From: Fidelibacterota bacterium
GTDB lineage: Bacteria > Bipolaricaulota > Bipolaricaulia > Bipolaricaulales > Bipolaricaulaceae
Length of the DNA: 7,813 nucleotides
NCBI GenBank assembly: GCA_024277405.1
Contig: JAJRVI010000171.1
Span: forward strand, 1-7,813
Direction: 5' to 3'
The translations under genes were made by a program, and so were the position numbers. How positions within the stretch are numbered: position 1 is the stretch's first letter; each line of letters starts with the position of its first letter. Under the pieces are notes generated by a model. It worked only from the letters and a program-made list of their open reading frames with translations, made no database searches and was not told the DNA's origin. Below, piece by piece: positions 5,417 through 7,813 of this stretch.

Positions 5417-6000
5417 CCCATCACCTCCAGATCGCCGAACACCGTGGGCGCGTGGCCCTTCAGGATCCGCAACACCGCGGCGGCGAACCGGCGGATCTCC
5501 CACTGGGCCGCTTCGGATCCCCGCAGCCTGATGATGTGACGCCACTCCCTGAAGTTGGCGGATACGACCAACCTGGTCTCACACCCGATGGGGAGCACAT
5601 AGCGGGCGTCCTCCCGCGGTACCCCCGCGGCGATGAGCTCCTCGTAGAGGGCCACCGCGTCCCGGTGAAGGGACCGGGCCCGCTCCCACTGGGCATCGGT
5701 CAGGGTCGGCGGCCGTACCAGGCCGCGGTCGCGTACGTCCACGAACCGCTGCGACTCCTGGACGAAGCTCGCCAGGCGGTGCCGGGTAAGCTGGTTCGCC
5801 GCCGCCCGCGAGATGCCCTCCACCAGGAACGTCGCCGACGCGAACTCCAGCACCGATTCGTGTCCCCGGGCGAGGAGGCCACGGACGAGTTCCCGGTCGG
5901 CCTCCGGTGATGCCCGGGCCTCGGAGCGGTGTGACACCCGGGCGCACCGCGCGATAAGCCCCTCGGGATCGGGGGTAATCGCTATGAGCTCGACCCTCAC
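5413..6000 (-). CDS. thyX: FAD-dependent thymidylate synthase ThyX
   Basis: ThyX makes dTMP from dUMP using methylenetetrahydrofolate, FAD and NADPH. The 195 residues are within the family range. The signature RHRxxSxxxxSxR appears as RHRLASFVQESQRF (73-86). Other family segments are GHESVLEFASATFLVEGISRA (46-66), the REDARYVLPIGCET region (129-142), NFREWRHIIRLR (149-160) and AQWEIRRFA (165-173). The GTG start at 5998-6000 follows GGGGAGGGAC on the minus strand. It is the first gene of thyX-dcd, and its TGA overlaps the dcd ATG by 4 nt, which implies coupled translation of two consecutive steps in dTMP supply. No intein is present in thyX itself. No residues appear to be missing. Confidence 0.97.
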   Translation of the reverse strand: MRVELIAITPDPEGLIARCARVSHRSEARASPEADRELVRGLLARGHESVLEFASATFLVEGISRAAANQLTRHRLASFVQESQRFVDVRDRGLVRPPTLTDAQWERARSLHRDAVALYEELIAAGVPREDARYVLPIGCETRLVVSANFREWRHIIRLRGSEAAQWEIRRFAAAVLRILKGHAPTVFGDLEVMG

Positions 6001-6027
6001 GTGTCCCTCCCCGGAAGTTTTTCGTCC

Positions 6028-6033
6028 ATGATA
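6028..6033 (-). promoter_or_regulatory. Candidate -10 box for thyX-dcd
   Basis: TATCAT on the minus strand would place transcription start near 6021, with a leader of about 20 nt carrying the thyX GGGGAGGG site. No strong -35 box is seen; TTAGCC at 18 nt spacing is weak. It lies in the 69-nt gap with the divergent MBL-fold gene. Confidence 0.4.
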
Positions 6034-6054
6034 CCAGGGCCCGTCCCCGCGGGC

Positions 6055-6060
6055 TAAACT
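6055..6060 (+). promoter_or_regulatory. Candidate -10 box for the MBL-fold gene (near-leaderless)
   Basis: TAAACT ends 9 nt before the ATG at 6070. No Shine-Dalgarno site precedes that ATG or the in-frame GTG at 6061. The GTG directly abuts the hexamer and would not be in the transcript, which favours ATG 6070. No -35 box is recognisable. Confidence 0.4.
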
Positions 6061-6069
6061 GTGGATGCC

Positions 6070-6894
6070 ATGGGATTTGAGGTGATCGCTGAAGGGGTCT
6101 GGGTCTTCCGCTCCCGGTTCGCGGACATGCTTTCCACCCTGGTTCAGTTGGACGGGGGACGGGCGGCACTGGTGGACCCCCCGATGTTCGCCGACGAGGC
6201 GGAGGGGCTAAAGCGGTTCGCGCGCGAACGGGAGCTTTCCGTGGACTTCCTCGTCCTCACCCATGCCCACGGGGACCACATCTACGGGGTCGCCCACTTC
6301 CCCGATGCGCTCGTGCTCGCACAAAGCCGCTTTTGGGAGTATTGGCGCGAGATCGAGGCCACGGACCGGGGATTCTTCTCCCGCTTCCTCCCCGATTACC
6401 GGATCCCGGAGGTCCGTTGCCCCCATCTCCTACTCGCCCACGGGTCCCGGATGCGCTTCCAAAGGGAACTGGTGTTCACCCACGTCCCCGGTCACTCCCC
6501 CGACGGGCTCATGATCGAGCTCCCAACAGAGGGGATCTGGATCGCCGGCGACACGGTGCTTCGCATCCCGTTCATCTCCTCGGGAGAGCGGACGGAACTC
6601 CTGATGACCCTGAGGGCGCTGGGGGAGCGCTTCCGCGGGAAGGCCATCGTCCCCGGCCACGGGAGGGTCCTGCGGGGCGAGGAGGCCCGGCGCCTTCTGG
6701 CAGAGAACATCCATTACCTGGAGCGACTGGGCCCCGAGGTGGAGCGCGCCGTCAGAGATGGGGGTGGCCTCGAGGAGGCGGTGGCGATACCCCTCACGCG
6801 CTTCGGGATCCCGGAAGAGGCGGTGGGCGGGCTGGCCGCTTGGATCCACCGGGAGAATTTGAAGAAGGTCTATGAAGAACTTTCAGGGAGGTAA
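6070..6894 (+). CDS. Metallo-beta-lactamase-fold hydrolase
   Basis: This 274-residue zinc-type hydrolase belongs to the MBL superfamily, which includes glyoxalase II, lactonases, arylsulfatases and others. The metal motif is THAHGDHIYG (His65, His67, Asp69, His70). It is followed by PGHSPDG (His142), AGDTVL (Asp161) and VPGHGRVL (His197), the complete dinuclear set. The region after residue 200 is helical and has no added domain. The substrate cannot be read from sequence; the GHSPDG and PGHG motifs are generic to glyoxalase II-like members. There is no signal peptide, so it is cytosolic. An in-frame GTG at 6061 would add three residues (VDA), but the promoter position argues for ATG 6070. 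It is divergent from thyX and its last 25 nt overlap the end of the convergent flavodoxin gene. Confidence 0.9.
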   Translation: MGFEVIAEGVWVFRSRFADMLSTLVQLDGGRAALVDPPMFADEAEGLKRFARERELSVDFLVLTHAHGDHIYGVAHFPDALVLAQSRFWEYWREIEATDRGFFSRFLPDYRIPEVRCPHLLLAHGSRMRFQRELVFTHVPGHSPDGLMIELPTEGIWIAGDTVLRIPFISSGERTELLMTLRALGERFRGKAIVPGHGRVLRGEEARRLLAENIHYLERLGPEVERAVRDGGGLEEAVAIPLTRFGIPEEAVGGLAAWIHRENLKKVYEELSGR

Positions 6895-7328
6895 CCGGTC
6901 TTCCGGGCGATCTCGGCGGCGAAGGCCCGTGCCCTCTCCAGGTCCCGCTCGTTCGGGCGCCCACGCCGGAGGAGCCCGAACGTGAACCAATCCACCCCCG
7001 GGCACGCGAACTCCCCCACGACCTCCGCCCCCTTCTCGACCAGGATCCGCTTCAGGAGGGGAAGTTGTGTCGGGCGGGCGCCGTAGGTCCCGAACACCCC
7101 GGCCACCACCCCGCGGAGATCGGGGAGGCTCTTGAGGAAGCGGACCATCCTGCGGGAAGGCTTCCAGCCGTAGACCCCGTCGCCCACGAACAGGAGCCCC
7201 ACGCCTGCGACGTCCCCCGGCTTAAGGCTCCGGATGTCCTCGGGTTCGACCCCGAGGACATCGGCGATCGCCCGTGCCACCTTCGCGGTGTTTCCCGTGA
7301 GCGAGGCGTAGATCACCCGAACGTTCAT
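6870..7328 (-). CDS. Flavodoxin-fold FMN protein (short chain)
   Basis: This 152-residue single-domain protein probably carries electrons through bound FMN. The first strand and phosphate loop are VRVIYASLTGNTAKVA (3-18, with TGNT at 11-14). LLFVGDGVYGWKPSRRM and VFGTYGARP are in the positions of the two later FMN-contacting loops. The C-terminal GRPNERDLERARAFAAEIARK is the usual final helix of this group. The length fits short-chain flavodoxins. The ATG at 7326-7328 begins directly at the first beta strand, and AAGGGG lies 7 nt upstream; a GTG at 7346 would add six residues with no typical match. Redox partners are not visible nearby. The 3' end overlaps the convergent MBL-fold gene by 25 nt. 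Confidence 0.87.
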   Translation of the reverse strand: MNVRVIYASLTGNTAKVARAIADVLGVEPEDIRSLKPGDVAGVGLLFVGDGVYGWKPSRRMVRFLKSLPDLRGVVAGVFGTYGARPTQLPLLKRILVEKGAEVVGEFACPGVDWFTFGLLRRGRPNERDLERARAFAAEIARKTGYLPESSS

Positions 7329-7422
7329 CCTCCAGCCCCTTATCACTGCCCGGTTTCCGCCCGCCGCCGGTTCCGGGCGAGGCGGGCGCGTCGGGGCTCC
7401 CGAGCTCTTCCCCGCACTTCGG

Positions 7423-7463
7423 ATTTTACCCGGCTTCGACGCCGGGCCCCGGGACCGTAAAAT
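7423..7463. promoter_or_regulatory. Symmetric divergent promoter/operator candidate between flavodoxin and iadA
   Basis: ATTTTAC (7423-7429) and GTAAAAT (7457-7463) form a perfect 7-bp inverted repeat. They enclose a second inverted repeat, CCCGGC-TTCGAC-GCCGGG (7429-7446). Each outer arm contains TAAAAT reading outward: on the plus strand at 7458-7463 toward iadA, and on the minus strand at 7423-7428 toward the flavodoxin. For iadA a weak -35 (TCGACG, 7436-7441, 16-nt spacer) falls in the inner loop. The minus-strand -35 is unclear. The arrangement suggests two divergent promoters around a shared operator; this is inference. Confidence 0.45.
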
Positions 7464-7479
7464 GGCGCGCGATACGGCG

Positions 7480-7813
7480 ATGGTGACGACGGCCGGACGA
7501 CGGGACGAACCCGGGCTCCTCCTGCGGAACGCGGAGCTCTACGCGCCCGAGCCCCGGGGGATGGTGGACCTCCTGGTCGTGTTCGGGAGGGTCGCCGCCG
7601 TGGGGGAGCGGCTCCCGCGGCCACGGGCGTTCCCGGTCGCGGAGGTGGACCTCGGGGGCCGGACCGTGGTCCCGGGACTCGTGGACCTCCACGTGCACCT
7701 CATCGGTGGCGGCGGGGAGGGAGGGCCCGCCTCCAGGGTGCCGCCCCTTTCCCCCGAGGATCTCGTCCGGGGCGGCGTGACCACCGTGGTGGGATTGCTC
7801 GGGACGGACGCGA
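7480..7813 (+). CDS. iadA: Isoaspartyl dipeptidase (beta-aspartyl peptidase), N-terminal part
   Basis: IadA is a zinc amidohydrolase that cleaves beta-aspartyl (isoAsp) dipeptides left from damaged proteins. The first 111 residues are visible, of roughly 390 expected. LLLRNAELYAPEPRGMVDLLVV is the N-terminal beta-sandwich start typical of IadA. GGRTVVPGLVDLHVHLIGG carries the HxH metal ligands (His71, His73), followed by GGGGEGGPASR (Glu80, nine residues after the first His as in E. coli IadA) and VTTVVGLLGTDA. The reading frame is open to the window end. The start is uncertain: the ATGs at 7462 and 7480 and the GTG at 7483 are in frame and none has a Shine-Dalgarno site. ATG 7462 overlaps the TAAAAT hexamer, so I prefer 7480. 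A general dihydroorotase-like amidohydrolase is less likely given the YAPE and GGGGE segments. Confidence 0.88.
   Translation, partial: MVTTAGRRDEPGLLLRNAELYAPEPRGMVDLLVVFGRVAAVGERLPRPRAFPVAEVDLGGRTVVPGLVDLHVHLIGGGGEGGPASRVPPLSPEDLVRGGVTTVVGLLGTDA

Noticed and set aside
5417..5545. 43-codon N-terminal extension of dcd
   Set aside because: It lies inside the 3' end of thyX in another frame, shows no Dcd similarity, and the ATG at 5414-5416 has a strong Shine-Dalgarno site and the ATGA overlap.
6070..7328. MBL-fold gene next to a flavodoxin as a split flavodiiron protein
   Set aside because: The MBL protein has the hydrolase-type HxHxDH motif rather than the diiron HxExD pattern, and the genes are convergent rather than co-directional.
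7359..7387. GCCCGCC...GGCGGGC inverted repeat upstream of the flavodoxin as a riboswitch or attenuator
   Set aside because: Short GC-only stems with a 15-nt loop are common in such DNA; I see no conserved riboswitch core, leader peptide or T-run.
7429..7446. CCCGGC-N6-GCCGGG hairpin as an intrinsic terminator
   Set aside because: No T-run follows on either strand, and it lies between two divergent genes, where an operator or promoter role fits better.
1..7813. CRISPR array, tRNA or rRNA genes, insertion sequence ends
   Set aside because: No regularly spaced repeats, no recognisable tRNA or rRNA segments and no transposase or terminal repeats were found by eye on either strand.

Overview
This is a GC-rich bacterial chromosomal window of densely packed genes with short intergenic gaps. 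The bacterial signs are a groES-groEL pair with a CIRCE operator, sigma-70-like promoters and Shine-Dalgarno sites, alongside several starts that look leaderless. I cannot assign a phylum. An uncultured, deep-branching GC-rich lineage is possible, but that is a guess. No RNA genes, CRISPR arrays, insertion sequences or phage structural genes are visible.

Layout. (1) 1-1202, minus strand: groES then groEL (groEL runs off the left edge), driven by a good promoter overlapping a near-consensus CIRCE element at 1229-1286. (2) 1289-3054, plus strand: an envelope-type cluster of a DUF2227/YdjM-like membrane protein with metal-binding residues, a short membrane-anchored RlpA-like double-psi beta-barrel protein, and a secreted protein with two thioredoxin-like domains, each with CxxC. 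(3) 3062-6000, minus strand: thyX, dcd and a YkuK/DUF458 RNase H-like gene. thyX and dcd overlap by ATGA and supply consecutive steps of dTMP synthesis: Dcd deaminates dCTP to dUTP, and ThyX methylates dUMP made from it. (4) 6070-6894, plus: a metallo-beta-lactamase-fold hydrolase, convergent with and overlapping (5) 6870-7328, minus: a short-chain flavodoxin. (6) 7480 to the right edge, plus: the start of an isoaspartyl dipeptidase (iadA).

The most notable element is a 421-residue intein inside Dcd (3779-5041). Its DNA is visibly less GC-rich than the flanks. It has intact-looking splicing blocks, a LAGLIDADG endonuclease with both acidic residues present, and what reads as a winged-helix DNA-binding domain between the N-terminal splicing half and the endonuclease. 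It sits just before the catalytic-glutamate segment of Dcd, so Dcd should be inactive until it splices.

A second theme is transcription. Three genes (rlpA-like, DUF458, MBL hydrolase) lack Shine-Dalgarno sites but have a TAnnnT -10-like hexamer ending 6-9 nt before the start codon, which suggests leaderless mRNAs. Genes inside operons (groEL, dcd, the thioredoxin-like gene) have strong Shine-Dalgarno sites.
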